A program made the translations under genes and the position numbers. 64,000 nt of DNA from Kribbella aluminosa (GTDB lineage: Bacteria; Actinomycetota; Actinomycetes; Propionibacteriales; Kribbellaceae): assembly GCF_017876295.1 (NCBI RefSeq), contig NZ_JAGINT010000002.1:3596001-3660000 (forward strand). Reading direction: 5' to 3'. The notes beneath the pieces were generated by a model. It did not search any database, had not been told where the DNA came from, and saw only the letters and a list, made by a program, of their open reading frames with translations. How positions within the stretch are numbered: position 1 is the first letter of the stretch; every line of letters starts with the position of its first letter. Below, piece after piece: positions 50,473 to 58,859 of the stretch.

Positions 50473-51147
50473 ATGACTGCCGATTCGATCGGGCCGCTGC
50501 CGAGCGTACGGCGGCTGGCGCACCGCGAGAACCTGCGCGACAGCGTGGCCAACGCGCTCCGGGCCGCGGTGATCTCCGGCGAGCTGAAGCCGGGGGAGGT
50601 GTACTCGGCGCCGACGCTCGGCGCGCGGTTCGGCGTCTCCGCGACGCCGGTCCGGGAGGCGATGCTGGACCTGGTCCGCGAGGGCCTGGTGATCTCGCTG
50701 CGGAACAAGGGCTTCCGGGTCACCGAGGTGTCCGACGCGGACCTGGACAACCTTGCGGCGCTCCGTCAGCTGATCGAGCCGCCGACCGTGCGGGACGTCG
50801 TTGCGGCGATCCCGGCGGCCGACTACCCGCGGCTGCGCGAGCTGGCCGAGGACATCGTAGTGGCGGCCGAGGCGGGTGACCTGGTCGCGTACATCGAGGC
50901 CGACCGGGTGTTCCACGTCACGCTGCTCGCGTACTCCGGGAACCAGAAGCTCGTCGACGTGGTGTCGGACCTGCGATCACAGACCCGCCTGCTCGGCCTC
51001 ACCCCGCTGGTCGAGAGCGGCCGCCTGCTTCCGTCGGCCGCCGAGCACCACGAGCTCCTGGACCTGGTCGAGTCCGGCGACGGCGAAGGCGCCGAGCAAC
51101 TGATGCGCCGCCACATCGGCCACGTCCGAGGCCTCTGGGCCCGCTGA
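50473..51147 (+). CDS. GntR-family regulator, FCD (FadR) subfamily
   Basis: 224 residues with GGGAGGTGA just before ATG 50473. Winged helix at about 20-85 (LRDSVANALRAAVISGELKPGE, LGARFGVSATPVREAMLDLVREGL), then the all-helical FCD effector domain, with metal-binding acid/His pattern (EADRVFHVTLL, AEHHELLDLVESGD, RRHIGHVRGLW). It directly follows the GH127/importer/aminopeptidase operon in the same direction, so it is the obvious candidate regulator; FCD proteins usually bind TTGT-N2-ACAA-like palindromes. Confidence 0.92.
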   Translation: MTADSIGPLPSVRRLAHRENLRDSVANALRAAVISGELKPGEVYSAPTLGARFGVSATPVREAMLDLVREGLVISLRNKGFRVTEVSDADLDNLAALRQLIEPPTVRDVVAAIPAADYPRLRELAEDIVVAAEAGDLVAYIEADRVFHVTLLAYSGNQKLVDVVSDLRSQTRLLGLTPLVESGRLLPSAAEHHELLDLVESGDGEGAEQLMRRHIGHVRGLWAR

Positions 51148-51152
51148 CGCAA

Positions 51153-51257
51153 TGCGGTCCGCGAGCGGAGGGCGGCCCGCTAGTGCAGGGCGGCCCGCGA
51201 GCGCGATGCGGTCCGCGAGCGAGTGTGGCCCGCGAGTGGGTTGCGGCCCGCTAGCGC
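51153..51257. repeat. Short degenerate tandem repeats between GntR and adenosine kinase
   Basis: About six copies of a 17-18-bp unit like gcggcccgcgagcg (near 51154, 51171, 51190, 51208, 51226, 51243) fill the space between the convergent genes; the last copy overlaps the kinase stop. Noncoding. Confidence 0.7.
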
Positions 51258-52231
51258 GTCGTGAGGGCCTGCTTCGCGGTGGCGGCGGCGTTCGCGCCGT
51301 ACGCGCTGGTGAGCCGGTCGAGGAAGGTCGGGTGATCGAGGGTGTACTCCTGCGTGCCGACGGTCTCCAGGACCGTGGTGGCGAGGGTGCAGCCGAGGTG
51401 CGCGGCGGCTTCGTGGTCGAGGCCGTAGGCGCGGCCGGTGAGGTATCCGGCCCGGAACGCGTCGCCGCCGCCGGTCGGGTCCACCAGATCCGGCGCGGGG
51501 ACGGCAGGGACCTTCGCGAGGATGCCGGTGGTGTCCTCGATCACCACGCCGTCGCCGCCGTGCGTGGTGATCCGGACCCCGACCCGCTCGAGGATCTCGT
51601 CGTGGCTCCAGCCGGTCTTCTGCGCCATCAGCCCGGCCTCGTACTCGTTGCTGAACAGGTACGCCGCGCCGTCGATCAGCGTCCGGATCGCTTCGCCCTC
51701 CATCCGGGCGAGCTGCTGCGACGGGTCGGCCGCGACCGGGATCCCGTGCTGCCCGGCGAGCTGGGTGTGCTTGAGCATCGCGTCCGGGTCGTCGGCGCCG
51801 ATCAGGACCAGGTCGACGCCGCCGGCGGCCTGGTGGATCGCGCCCAGGTCGAGCTCGCGGGCCTCGGCCATCGCGCCGGTGTAGAACGAGGCGATCTGGT
51901 TCGCGTCCAGGTCCGTCGTACAGGTGAACCGCGCGGTGTGTACGTTCTCGCACACGCGGACGTGCGACACGTCCACGCCGGCCGCGGTCAGCGCCGCGCC
52001 GTACTCGGCGAAGTCGGCGCCGACCGAGCCGACCAGCATCGACGGGTACCCGAGCTGGGCCATGCCGTAGCAGATGTTCGCGCCGACCCCACCGCGGTGC
52101 ACGACCAGCTCGTCGACCAGGAAGGACAGCGACACCTTGTGCATCTGTTCTTCCAGGAACTGGTCCTTGAACCGGCCCGGGAACGTCATCAGGATGTCGG
52201 TCGCGATCGATCCGGCGACGGCGATACGCAT
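51251..52231 (-). CDS. adoK: Adenosine kinase, mycobacterial AdoK type (PfkB family)
   Basis: 326 residues from ATG 52231 (MRIAVAGSIATDILMTFPGRF), with GAGGGAG upstream; a longer frame to 52276 is unlikely. Closely follows the pattern of Mycobacterium tuberculosis AdoK: HKVSLSFLVDELVVHRGGVGANI, VHTARFTCTTDLDANQIASFY, IPVAADPSQQLARM and the PfkB C-terminal signature DLVDPTGGGDAFRAGYLTG with catalytic Asp in GGGDA. It phosphorylates adenosine (salvage). Standalone, convergent with the GntR gene. Confidence 0.9.
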   Translation of the reverse strand: MRIAVAGSIATDILMTFPGRFKDQFLEEQMHKVSLSFLVDELVVHRGGVGANICYGMAQLGYPSMLVGSVGADFAEYGAALTAAGVDVSHVRVCENVHTARFTCTTDLDANQIASFYTGAMAEARELDLGAIHQAAGGVDLVLIGADDPDAMLKHTQLAGQHGIPVAADPSQQLARMEGEAIRTLIDGAAYLFSNEYEAGLMAQKTGWSHDEILERVGVRITTHGGDGVVIEDTTGILAKVPAVPAPDLVDPTGGGDAFRAGYLTGRAYGLDHEAAAHLGCTLATTVLETVGTQEYTLDHPTFLDRLTSAYGANAAATAKQALTTR

Positions 52232-52326
52232 GGGTAATGCTCCCTCGGGTGGGGTGGGTGTCGGACGAACGAGCAACCCATAGAGACTACAAGGCGACGA
52301 CTTAATACACGGAGGGCGGAACTCCC

Positions 52327-52962
52327 ATGGGCCATCAGGTGCCGGTGACCGAGGAACTGCACGACTACATGCTCGCCCACGGGATGCCGCTGGACGAGAT
52401 CGCGACCGAACTGCGCGCCGAGACCGAGCAGCTCGGCCGCCCCGCGGGCATGCTGACCACCGCGGACCAGGCCGGCCTGCTGACCACCCTGACCCGGTTG
52501 ATCGGGGCCCGCCGGGCGGTCGAGATCGGGACCTTCACCGGGTTCTCGGCGCTGGCGATCTCCCGCGGGCTGCCGGCCGACGGCGAGCTGATCTGCCTGG
52601 ACGTGTCCGACGAGTGGACCTCGATCGGGCGGAAGTACTGGGAGCGTGCCGGGGTGGCCGGCCGGATCGACCTGCGGATCGGCGACGCGCACGACTCGGT
52701 GGCGAAGCTCGACGGCGAGTTCGACCTCGCGTTCGTGGACGCCGACAAGGACTGGTACATCCAGTACTTCGAGGCCGTGCTGCCGCTGATCCGGCCGAAC
52801 GGGCTGCTGCTGTTCGACAACACGCTGGCCGGCGGGCGGGTGGTGGACGCGGACGGACCGGCGGACCGCAAGGAGTTCAACGCGCACATCGCCGCGGACG
52901 ACCGGGTCGACGTCATCATGCTCGGCATCGGCGACGGGCTGACGCTGGTCCGCAAGAAGTGA
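52327..52962 (+). CDS. Class I SAM-dependent O-methyltransferase (catechol OMT-like)
   Basis: 211-residue metal-dependent O-methyltransferase of the methyltransf_3 family. SAM site VEIGTFTGFSALAISRGL, acidic LICLDVSDEW, and the metal-binding FVDADKDWYIQYFE with Asp, plus LLLFDNTLAGGRV. The first ATG has GGAGG upstream. It overlaps the ABC ATPase gene by GTGA, so it belongs to the export operon to 55144; whether it modifies the exported molecule is unknown. Confidence 0.92.
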   Translation: MGHQVPVTEELHDYMLAHGMPLDEIATELRAETEQLGRPAGMLTTADQAGLLTTLTRLIGARRAVEIGTFTGFSALAISRGLPADGELICLDVSDEWTSIGRKYWERAGVAGRIDLRIGDAHDSVAKLDGEFDLAFVDADKDWYIQYFEAVLPLIRPNGLLLFDNTLAGGRVVDADGPADRKEFNAHIAADDRVDVIMLGIGDGLTLVRKK

Positions 52963-53603
52963 GCAAGAAGACGCCGCCGCGGCTCGCGGTCCAGGGGCTG
53001 CAGCACAAGTACGGCGACCGCCCGGTGATCGAGGGGCTGAACTTCACCCTCGCCGCCGGGAAGGCGATCGCGCTGGTCGGGCCGAACGGCGCCGGCAAGA
53101 CGACCGTGCTCAAGTGCATCGTCGGTGCGGCGGCGCCGGCGGCCGGGAAGATCCTGCTCGACGGGCAGCCGATCGACGAACGTGCCGAAGCGGTACGGCG
53201 GGACGTCGCGACGCTGCTCGACGACCTGGACTTCTTCCCGGACCTGACCGCGGCCGAGCACCTCGACCTGCTCGCCCGCGCGCACGGCAACGCCGAACCG
53301 GAGGACCTGGTCGACACGATCCTGAACGACATCGGGCTGCTGCCCGCCGCCGACCAGCTGCCCGGGTCGCTGTCCTCGGGTCAGCGCCGCCGCCTCGCGC
53401 TGGCGACCGCGCTGGTCCGCCCGCGCAAGCTGATGGTGCTCGACGAGCCCGAGGCCCGGCTCGACACCGACGGTGTGCAGTGGCTGTCCGACCGGCTGGT
53501 CCAGGAGAAGAAGTCCGGTACGGCGATCCTGTTCGCCAGCCACGACCCCGGCCTGGTCGAGACGGTGGCGGACTCCGTCGTCACGCTCACCCCGCTGCCA
53601 TGA
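52959..53603 (+). CDS. ABC transporter ATP-binding protein
   Basis: 214-residue ATPase from GTG 52959. Walker A GPNGAGKTT, signature LSSGQRRRLALA, Walker B LMVLDEPEARLD (the usual S/P replaced so that it reads EPEARLD), switch His FASHDPGLVE. It is of the short exporter type (CcmA/ABC-2 like) and is translationally coupled to both neighbours. Its partner is the DUF6297 membrane protein. Confidence 0.9.
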   Translation: MSKKTPPRLAVQGLQHKYGDRPVIEGLNFTLAAGKAIALVGPNGAGKTTVLKCIVGAAAPAAGKILLDGQPIDERAEAVRRDVATLLDDLDFFPDLTAAEHLDLLARAHGNAEPEDLVDTILNDIGLLPAADQLPGSLSSGQRRRLALATALVRPRKLMVLDEPEARLDTDGVQWLSDRLVQEKKSGTAILFASHDPGLVETVADSVVTLTPLP

Positions 53604-55144
53604 CCGCGGCGGACGAGCCGGTGGGGTTCGACGCGGCGGCATTCGGGGCGATCCCGTCGTCGCGGTCGCTGCGGCGGTGGATGCGGACGACCCGGCGCAA
53701 GCACGCGGACCGTTCGTTCGGGGAGATCTTCGAGGACGTGTACCTGGTCCTGTTCACGCTGGCGATGGCTGGCGCGACCGGCGGCAACGTCGTACGGCAC
53801 CTGAACTCGAACGCCGCGACCTGTACGTCGTGGACCTGCGGCCAGGTCACCTCGTGGATCCCGTGGATCGTCCTGCCGTTGCTCCTGGCAACCACCCTCC
53901 GGGTACTGCTCGCAATCGGCCCGGTGTCGGCGTCCCGCGCCACGGGGTTCTGGTTGCTCGCCACCCCGGTCAACCGGGCCTCCCTGCTGCGACCGGCGTA
54001 CCGGCTGGTGATCGCGACGGTCGCGGTGGTCGGCGTGCTCGTCGGCGCCCTGATCTGGGCACTGCTCGGCGCACCGGTGAGCCACATCCTCGAAGCCGCT
54101 GTGCTGATCGGTGCAGCGCTCGTGTGTGCGGCTGTCGCCACGGTGTGGGCACAGCAGACGGTACGGCGTACCTGGTGGACGTCGCGGGTCGCGGATCTGC
54201 TGCTGCTCGTCGCGGTGGTTCCGGCGGTGGCCCTCGCTGTGCGCCCCGGCCTCACGAAGCGTGCCTCGATGGAGACGATCGTCCTGACCTTCGAGGATCC
54301 ACACCCTGCAGGCTTCGGTAGCAGCGGCGCGGTCCTGCTGCTGTCCGCGCTGGCTGTGGTGGTGTGCCTCGCGTCGGTGTTCGTCATGTCGCGGACGCTC
54401 GACCGGCTCGGGCGGATCAGCGTGATCGCCGGCGGCGAGTTGCTGGCCGGGCTGGCGGGCGCGGCGAGCAGTCTGGACGTCAGCATGCTCGGGGACGTGA
54501 TCGCCGGGCGGCACTGGCGGCTGAAGGGGCGGGTTCGCTCGCACCGCGGCCGGGGCGCGAACGGTGCTGCGATCGTGCAGCGCGAGTTCCGCCGGATCCT
54601 CCGCTGGCCGCGCCGCCTCGCCGTTGCCTTCGCCTTGCTCGTGGTGCCGTACGCCGTGCACGGGGCCGGGTTCCACGTACTCGTTCCGATCGCGGCCGCC
54701 ATCGCCGGGTTCATCGCCGTACGTCCGTTGCTCGACGGTCTGCGGACCGCGTGCCGCTCGACCGGACTGGTGCGTGCGCTCGGCTGGGATCTCCGCGACC
54801 TGCGGATCGTGATGGCCGTCGTGCCGGCGTTCACCACCGTCGTCTGGGCGGCCTGCGCGTACCCGGCGATCGGCAGCGCGGCGTCGACCTTCGCCGTTGC
54901 CGCGGGCATCATCTCCGGCACCGTCCGGCAGGCCTCCGCGCGGCCGCCGTCGTACGCCGGACCGCTCGTCACCTCGCCGATGGGCGCGATCCCGCCCGGG
55001 CTGTTCTCGCAGCCGGCCCGCGGGTTCGACCTGCTGGTGGTCTGCCTGGCGCCGGTGCTGCTCAACCTGCCCAACCTCTGGGTGACGATCATCCCGGCCG
55101 TCGTACTGATGCTGATGTTCAGCGTCCGGCCGAAGACCGCCTGA
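53600..55144 (+). CDS. DUF6297-type ABC exporter membrane protein
   Basis: 514-residue membrane protein from ATG 53600 with about ten to twelve helices in two halves, separated by a cytoplasmic loop containing GDVIAGRHWRLKGRVRSHRG and IVQREFRRILRWPRRLAVA. The N-terminus has the actinobacterial FDAAAFGAIPSSRSLRRWMR-type segment. It resembles DUF6297 proteins that pair with a short ABC ATPase. The substrate is unknown. Starts at an ATGA overlap with the ATPase. Confidence 0.8.
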   Translation: MTAADEPVGFDAAAFGAIPSSRSLRRWMRTTRRKHADRSFGEIFEDVYLVLFTLAMAGATGGNVVRHLNSNAATCTSWTCGQVTSWIPWIVLPLLLATTLRVLLAIGPVSASRATGFWLLATPVNRASLLRPAYRLVIATVAVVGVLVGALIWALLGAPVSHILEAAVLIGAALVCAAVATVWAQQTVRRTWWTSRVADLLLLVAVVPAVALAVRPGLTKRASMETIVLTFEDPHPAGFGSSGAVLLLSALAVVVCLASVFVMSRTLDRLGRISVIAGGELLAGLAGAASSLDVSMLGDVIAGRHWRLKGRVRSHRGRGANGAAIVQREFRRILRWPRRLAVAFALLVVPYAVHGAGFHVLVPIAAAIAGFIAVRPLLDGLRTACRSTGLVRALGWDLRDLRIVMAVVPAFTTVVWAACAYPAIGSAASTFAVAAGIISGTVRQASARPPSYAGPLVTSPMGAIPPGLFSQPARGFDLLVVCLAPVLLNLPNLWVTIIPAVVLMLMFSVRPKTA

Positions 55145-55195
55145 CGGATCAGGCGTCCTTGCCGGATCCTGGCGCGAACAGGTACCTTGTGTCGC

Positions 55196-55537
55196 ATGGT
55201 AGCGGAGAAGGTCTTCACGCAGCTGCGCCGCGGGACGCTCGAGTACTGCGTGCTGGCGCTGTTGCAGGGAGAGCCCCGTTACGGTTTCGAGTTGGTCAAG
55301 GCGCTCGGTGAGGTCGACGGACTGGTCACCACCGAAGGCACGATCTACCCACTCCTCGCGCGGTTGCGGCGCGAGGGGCTGGTGGAGACGAGCTGGCAGG
55401 AGTCCGGGTCCGGCCCACCGCGGCGCTACTACACATCGACACCCGAGGGCAGCCGGGCACTGGCCGAGTTCACCGCGGACTGGCAACGGTTCTGTACGTC
55501 GGTCGACAAGATCTTGCAGAGTGGGAGACGGGGATGA
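55196..55537 (+). CDS. PadR-family transcriptional regulator
   Basis: 113 residues from ATG 55196. PadR winged helix: RRGTLEYCVLALLQGEPRYGFELVKAL, TTEGTIYPLLARLRREGLV, and the wing SGPPRRYYTSTPEGSRAL, with a C-terminal dimerisation helix. It overlaps the following HAAS membrane protein gene by ATGA; PadR-HAAS pairs are a standard arrangement in which the regulator controls its membrane partner. May also control the exporter upstream. Confidence 0.93.
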   Translation: MVAEKVFTQLRRGTLEYCVLALLQGEPRYGFELVKALGEVDGLVTTEGTIYPLLARLRREGLVETSWQESGSGPPRRYYTSTPEGSRALAEFTADWQRFCTSVDKILQSGRRG

Positions 55538-56094
55538 GCATGGAACTGGACAGCGATCGCCTGGTCGACGCGTACCTGAACGAGCTGGCCACGGAGGCCG
55601 CGGAGCTGCCGGCCGGACGGCGCGACGAGTTGCTCGCCGACATGAAGGCGCACATCGCCGAGGCGCGTGCGGGCGGTGCGACGTCCGAGGACGAGATCCG
55701 CGAGGTGCTGCAGCGGCTCGGCCGGCCGAGCGAGATCGTCGCCGCAGCCACCGACGGCCTGGTGCGGGTCGAGATCCCGCCGCGGCTGCGCCCGCAGGAC
55801 TTCGTCGCGGTCGGGCTGCTGCTGGTCGCGCCGTACCTGCTGTCGGTCAGCTGGCTGGTGGCCGTGATCGGGTGGGGGATCGGCCTCGGACTGCTCTGGA
55901 CGTCGAACCGCTGGACCGCGATCTGGAAGCTGATCGGCACCCTGTCCTGGCCGCTCGGGTACGCCGCGGCGCTGGTGCTGGATATGTTCTTCCAGGCCCC
56001 GATCCAGGTCAGCCTGGTGGCCGACACAGTGGTCTCGCTCGGGCTGATCGTCGCCCTGGCGCTGAACGCCCGCGCGCCGCGTCAGGCTTCGTAG
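55534..56094 (+). CDS. HAAS-domain membrane protein partner of PadR
   Basis: 186 residues. The N-terminal ~80 residues form the HAAS helical bundle (LVDAYLNELATEAAELPAGRRDELLADMKAHI, then IREVLQRLGRPSEIVAAA), followed by three to four transmembrane helices. HAAS domains are found next to PadR regulators and permeases and act as cytoplasmic signalling modules; the precise function here is unknown. The end overlaps the convergent MazG-like gene by 13 bp. Confidence 0.85.
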   Translation: MSMELDSDRLVDAYLNELATEAAELPAGRRDELLADMKAHIAEARAGGATSEDEIREVLQRLGRPSEIVAAATDGLVRVEIPPRLRPQDFVAVGLLLVAPYLLSVSWLVAVIGWGIGLGLLWTSNRWTAIWKLIGTLSWPLGYAAALVLDMFFQAPIQVSLVADTVVSLGLIVALALNARAPRQAS

Positions 56095-56387
56095 ACCAGC
56101 CACTTGCGGTCGATCTCGGCTGGGAGATCGACGTCGTGCTGTTTCGCGAACAGCAGCAGCTGGCACAGTACGTCGGCGAACTCCCGGTGGAACGTGTCGC
56201 GGATCTGGTCCGCGGTCGAGCCCTTCGTGCGGGCCCGGCCGGTGTGCTGGAGGTAGGCCTGGGTGAGCTCGCCGACCTCCTCCTGGAGTTTGAGCAGGAA
56301 CCAGTCTGGGTCGCGCTCGAAGCCGAGGTGCTCGCCGTAGCCGACCGAGATCTTCTCCAGCCGGTCCTGCAGTTGCTTGAGATCCAC
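56082..56387 (-). CDS. MazG-like nucleotide pyrophosphohydrolase family protein
   Basis: 101-residue all-alpha NTP pyrophosphatase of the MazG/dCTPase superfamily. The metal-binding pattern is present: LKLQEEVGELTQAYL (ExxE) and FADVLCQLLLFAKQHD (ExxD, preceded by REFAD). Probably a house-cleaning enzyme; the preferred nucleotide is unknown. Length matches single-domain members. Confidence 0.85.
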   Translation of the reverse strand: MDLKQLQDRLEKISVGYGEHLGFERDPDWFLLKLQEEVGELTQAYLQHTGRARTKGSTADQIRDTFHREFADVLCQLLLFAKQHDVDLPAEIDRKWLVYEA

Positions 56388-56399
56388 CCGGACAGCAAA

Positions 56400-56434
56400 C
56401 CAGGCCCCACCGACAGAATGTCCGTGGGGCCTGG
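56400..56434 (-). terminator. Hairpin after the truncated PGRP gene
   Basis: CCAGGCCCCAC (56400-56410) and GTGGGGCCTGG (56424-56434) form a perfect 11-bp stem with a 13-base loop, followed on the minus strand by GTTTG. It lies between the end of the PGRP gene and the start of the MazG-like gene. Confidence 0.6.
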
Positions 56435-56441
56435 GTCCGGG

Positions 56442-56888
56442 CTACTTGGCTTCGTCGACCGCCGGGAACGGATCGAGAGCCTGGTCCTCGAGCTTCGGGT
56501 CGGTGTTCGGGTCCGGAACCTCGGGCTCCTGCTGGGCCGGCGCGTCGGCCGCGAGGTTCTTCGGGGCGGTGGCCCAGACCGCGGCGGCCGCGCGGGCGGC
56601 GTCGCCGTTCGCGCCGGACTTGGTGCGCATCCCGCGCAGGGTCCAGGCCCGGCCTTCCTGGTCGACGGCGATCTGGTACGCGATGTCCGACCAGCCGCGG
56701 GTGTCCATGTGGTAGTCCTGCCAGCCACGCAACGCGGACGCGACCGCCGCCTTGGTGTGGATGACCTTCGTCGAGCCGGTGCCCGGCCAGTGGATGACCG
56801 CGCCGTCGACGTGGGACGCGATCAGGTTGCCCGGCCCGGCGTTCGGGGGTCGCGCGTTCCACACCGACCGGGGCAGATATTCGACCAT
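56442..56888 (-). CDS. Truncated peptidoglycan-recognition/amidase-like protein
   Basis: 148 residues, no signal peptide. The first 90 residues match the N-terminal half of a PGRP/amidase-2 domain (AVIHWPGTG, YHMDTRGWSDIAYQIAV, GMRTKSGANG), as in the intact protein at 10170. The second half with the zinc-binding GHxD and CPG elements is missing and is replaced by an Ala/Pro/Glu/Asp-rich tail. The first zinc His pair also reads HW rather than HH. Catalysis is unlikely; it may bind muropeptides or be a relic. Confidence 0.8.
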   Translation of the reverse strand: MVEYLPRSVWNARPPNAGPGNLIASHVDGAVIHWPGTGSTKVIHTKAAVASALRGWQDYHMDTRGWSDIAYQIAVDQEGRAWTLRGMRTKSGANGDAARAAAAVWATAPKNLAADAPAQQEPEVPDPNTDPKLEDQALDPFPAVDEAK

Positions 56889-56991
56889 CTGTGCTCCTCA
56901 CATGCCTCACAGCGCCACATACCCACTGCTGGCGCTCGGTAATCGGTCGATCACAGTCGGCATGCGGCAGTCGAGCGGTGATCACATCCAA

Positions 56992-57414
56992 TCAGTGCGA
57001 GGGGTGCGACCGTTCGAGAAGACTCAGCAGGTCCCGGCGGAACTGGGTACGACGACGCTCGCTCCAGCCTGTGGTGAGTTGCTCGAACACCTCCTCCTGC
57101 CAGGCATGCGCCTGCTCGAGCAACTCGAGCCCGGCGTCCGTGACGCTCACCTCACGCCGACGCGCATCGCCGTCCGCGGCTCGCAGTTCGAGATAGCCGG
57201 CGGCCGTCGCCTCCTTCACCATCCGGGATGCCCCGCTCTGGTCGATCCCGATCTCGTGCGCGACCGCGTTGATCGTCGCGGCCCGCCGCCCGCTCACGGC
57301 GTACACGGACTCGACCACCAGGACGAGCCGCCCCTGCTCGGCGACTTCTGGCGCCGTACGTCGTGACCAGTGCCGGACGAACTCGAACAGCACCTGCCCC
57401 GGTCCCGCGCTCAT
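56992..57414 (-). CDS. MarR-family transcriptional regulator
   Basis: 140 residues from ATG 57414 (MSAGPGQVLFEFVRHWSRR). The winged helix is ATINAVAHEIGIDQSGASRMVKEATAAGYL with the wing ADGDARRREVSVTDAGLELLE. It overlaps the upstream NTF2-like gene by ATGA, so the two are co-expressed. A longer frame extending to 57603 is the shadow of that gene and is rejected. Ligand and targets unknown. Confidence 0.9.
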   Translation of the reverse strand: MSAGPGQVLFEFVRHWSRRTAPEVAEQGRLVLVVESVYAVSGRRAATINAVAHEIGIDQSGASRMVKEATAAGYLELRAADGDARRREVSVTDAGLELLEQAHAWQEEVFEQLTTGWSERRRTQFRRDLLSLLERSHPSH

Positions 57415-57779
57415 TCGGTGGCGGCCAGCTCGCGGCAGATGTACGCCAACTCCAAGGCCCGCTGGAGATCCGGCAACCGCAACGCGGCCGACACCTTGTC
57501 TCCGGTCACCCGGAAGACGGTCGCGACCCGCGTCGGCGCCGCGCTCTCCGGCCAGGTCGCGTCCTCCTCGACGACCATCATCCGCTCGCTGATCGGGTGC
57601 CACGAGCGCGGCATCAGCTTGATGCCCGACCTCTCCACCCAGTCCGCGAACCCGTCCGGTGTGATCGGCCCGGCGCCCTTCGGCCCGAGCACCACCACCG
57701 GATCAGTCACCACACCGGTGACGGCCTGCCGCTCGTTCACGCGGTGATGCCAGCGATTGATTGCTCCCTCGAGGTCCAT
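57411..57779 (-). CDS. NTF2-like hypothetical protein
   Basis: 122-residue protein resembling SnoaL/NTF2-like cone folds: an N-terminal helix (MDLEGAINRWHHRVNERQ), VTDPVVVLGPKGAGPITPDGFADWVERSG, then beta strands with WHPISERMMVVEEDATW and VATVFRVTGDKV, and a C-terminal helical tail. Coupled to the MarR gene downstream. Function is unknown; a role as a small-molecule binding or detoxifying protein is only a guess from the fold. Confidence 0.75.
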   Translation of the reverse strand: MDLEGAINRWHHRVNERQAVTGVVTDPVVVLGPKGAGPITPDGFADWVERSGIKLMPRSWHPISERMMVVEEDATWPESAAPTRVATVFRVTGDKVSAALRLPDLQRALELAYICRELAATE

Positions 57780-57809
57780 GGCCGCGACTATATGCGATTC
57801 GCATAGAAC

Positions 57810-58859
57810 TCAGGTGAGCAGCGGGAGCAGCTGGTCGCCGATGCGGACGGTCTCGTCGCGGTACGGGGTGTCGGAGAGGATGAAGTGGGTGATGCCGAGG
57901 TCGCGGTAGCGGCGGAGGGACTTCGCGACGTCGTCGGGGGAGCCGACCAGCCAGGTGGTGCCGGCGCCGCCACCGCCGTACTTGCCAGGGGCGGTGTACA
58001 GGTTGTCGTCGAGCACCTCGCCGCGTTCGGCGAGTTCGAGGAGACGCTGCTGACCGACGGCTTTCACCCGGAGCGGATCCCGGTAGCCGGGCGCGTCCGC
58101 CATCTGCGCGACCTTCGCCTCGGCGTCGGCCCACGCCTCCTCGGTGGTGTCGCGGACGAGCGTGGTGATCCGCAGCCCGAACTCCAGCGGCGGGTGCTCG
58201 CGGCCGAGCTCACCCTCCAGCTCCCGCAGCTTCGCGATCCGGGCCGCGACGCCGTCGAGCGGCTCACCCCAGAAGAGTTGTACGTCGGCATCGGTCGCGG
58301 CGACGCGTTGTGCCGCGTCGGAGGCGCCACCGAAGTACAGCGTGGGATGCGGGCGGCCTTCCCGTACGACGGGCCGGGTGGCGACGGTGGATCCGCTGAC
58401 CGAGAAGTACTCGCCGTCGTACGTCACGTCCTCCGCGGTCCACAATCGCCGTACCAGTTGGAGAAACTCCTTCGTCCGGGCGTAGCGCTGCGGCTGGTCG
58501 CCCTCGCTGTCGCCGTACGCGGCGAGGTTGTCCTGGCCGGAGACGATGTTGATCAGCAGCCGTCCGCCGGTGAGCTGGTCGAGCGTGCTCGCGGCGGACG
58601 CGAAGTGCGCCGGATGCCAGTACCCGGGGCGGATCGCGGCCAGCGGCTGGAACGTCGTCGTACGGGCGGCGAGTGCGGTCGCGACCGTGAGCGTGTCCGG
58701 CCGGCCCCAGCCGGTGCCGAGCAGCGCGCCGGACCAGCCGTGGTCCTCGGTCAGGCGGGCGAGCTCGGTCAGCCGATCGATGCTGTTGTGTCCCTGGACG
58801 GTGTCGTCCCCGCGATGACCGGGGTCGACCTGGTTCGGGATGTACCAGAGGAAAGTCAT
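57810..58859 (-). CDS. ssuD: FMNH2-dependent alkanesulfonate monooxygenase-like (SsuD/LLM class)
   Basis: 349-residue luciferase-like flavin monooxygenase. Closely follows SsuD: FLWYIPNQ, GWSGALLGTGWGRPDTL, FQPLAAIRPGYWHPAHFAS, LDQLTGGRLLINIVSGQD, YFGGASDAAQRVAA, LFWGEPLDGVAARIAKL, GLRITTLVRDTTEEAW and the C-terminal THFILSDTPYRDE. SsuD oxidises alkanesulfonates to aldehyde and sulfite. It needs reduced FMN from a partner reductase, not seen here. It lies about 34 kb from the ssuABC-like importer. Confidence 0.85.
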   Translation of the reverse strand: MTFLWYIPNQVDPGHRGDDTVQGHNSIDRLTELARLTEDHGWSGALLGTGWGRPDTLTVATALAARTTTFQPLAAIRPGYWHPAHFASAASTLDQLTGGRLLINIVSGQDNLAAYGDSEGDQPQRYARTKEFLQLVRRLWTAEDVTYDGEYFSVSGSTVATRPVVREGRPHPTLYFGGASDAAQRVAATDADVQLFWGEPLDGVAARIAKLRELEGELGREHPPLEFGLRITTLVRDTTEEAWADAEAKVAQMADAPGYRDPLRVKAVGQQRLLELAERGEVLDDNLYTAPGKYGGGGAGTTWLVGSPDDVAKSLRRYRDLGITHFILSDTPYRDETVRIGDQLLPLLT

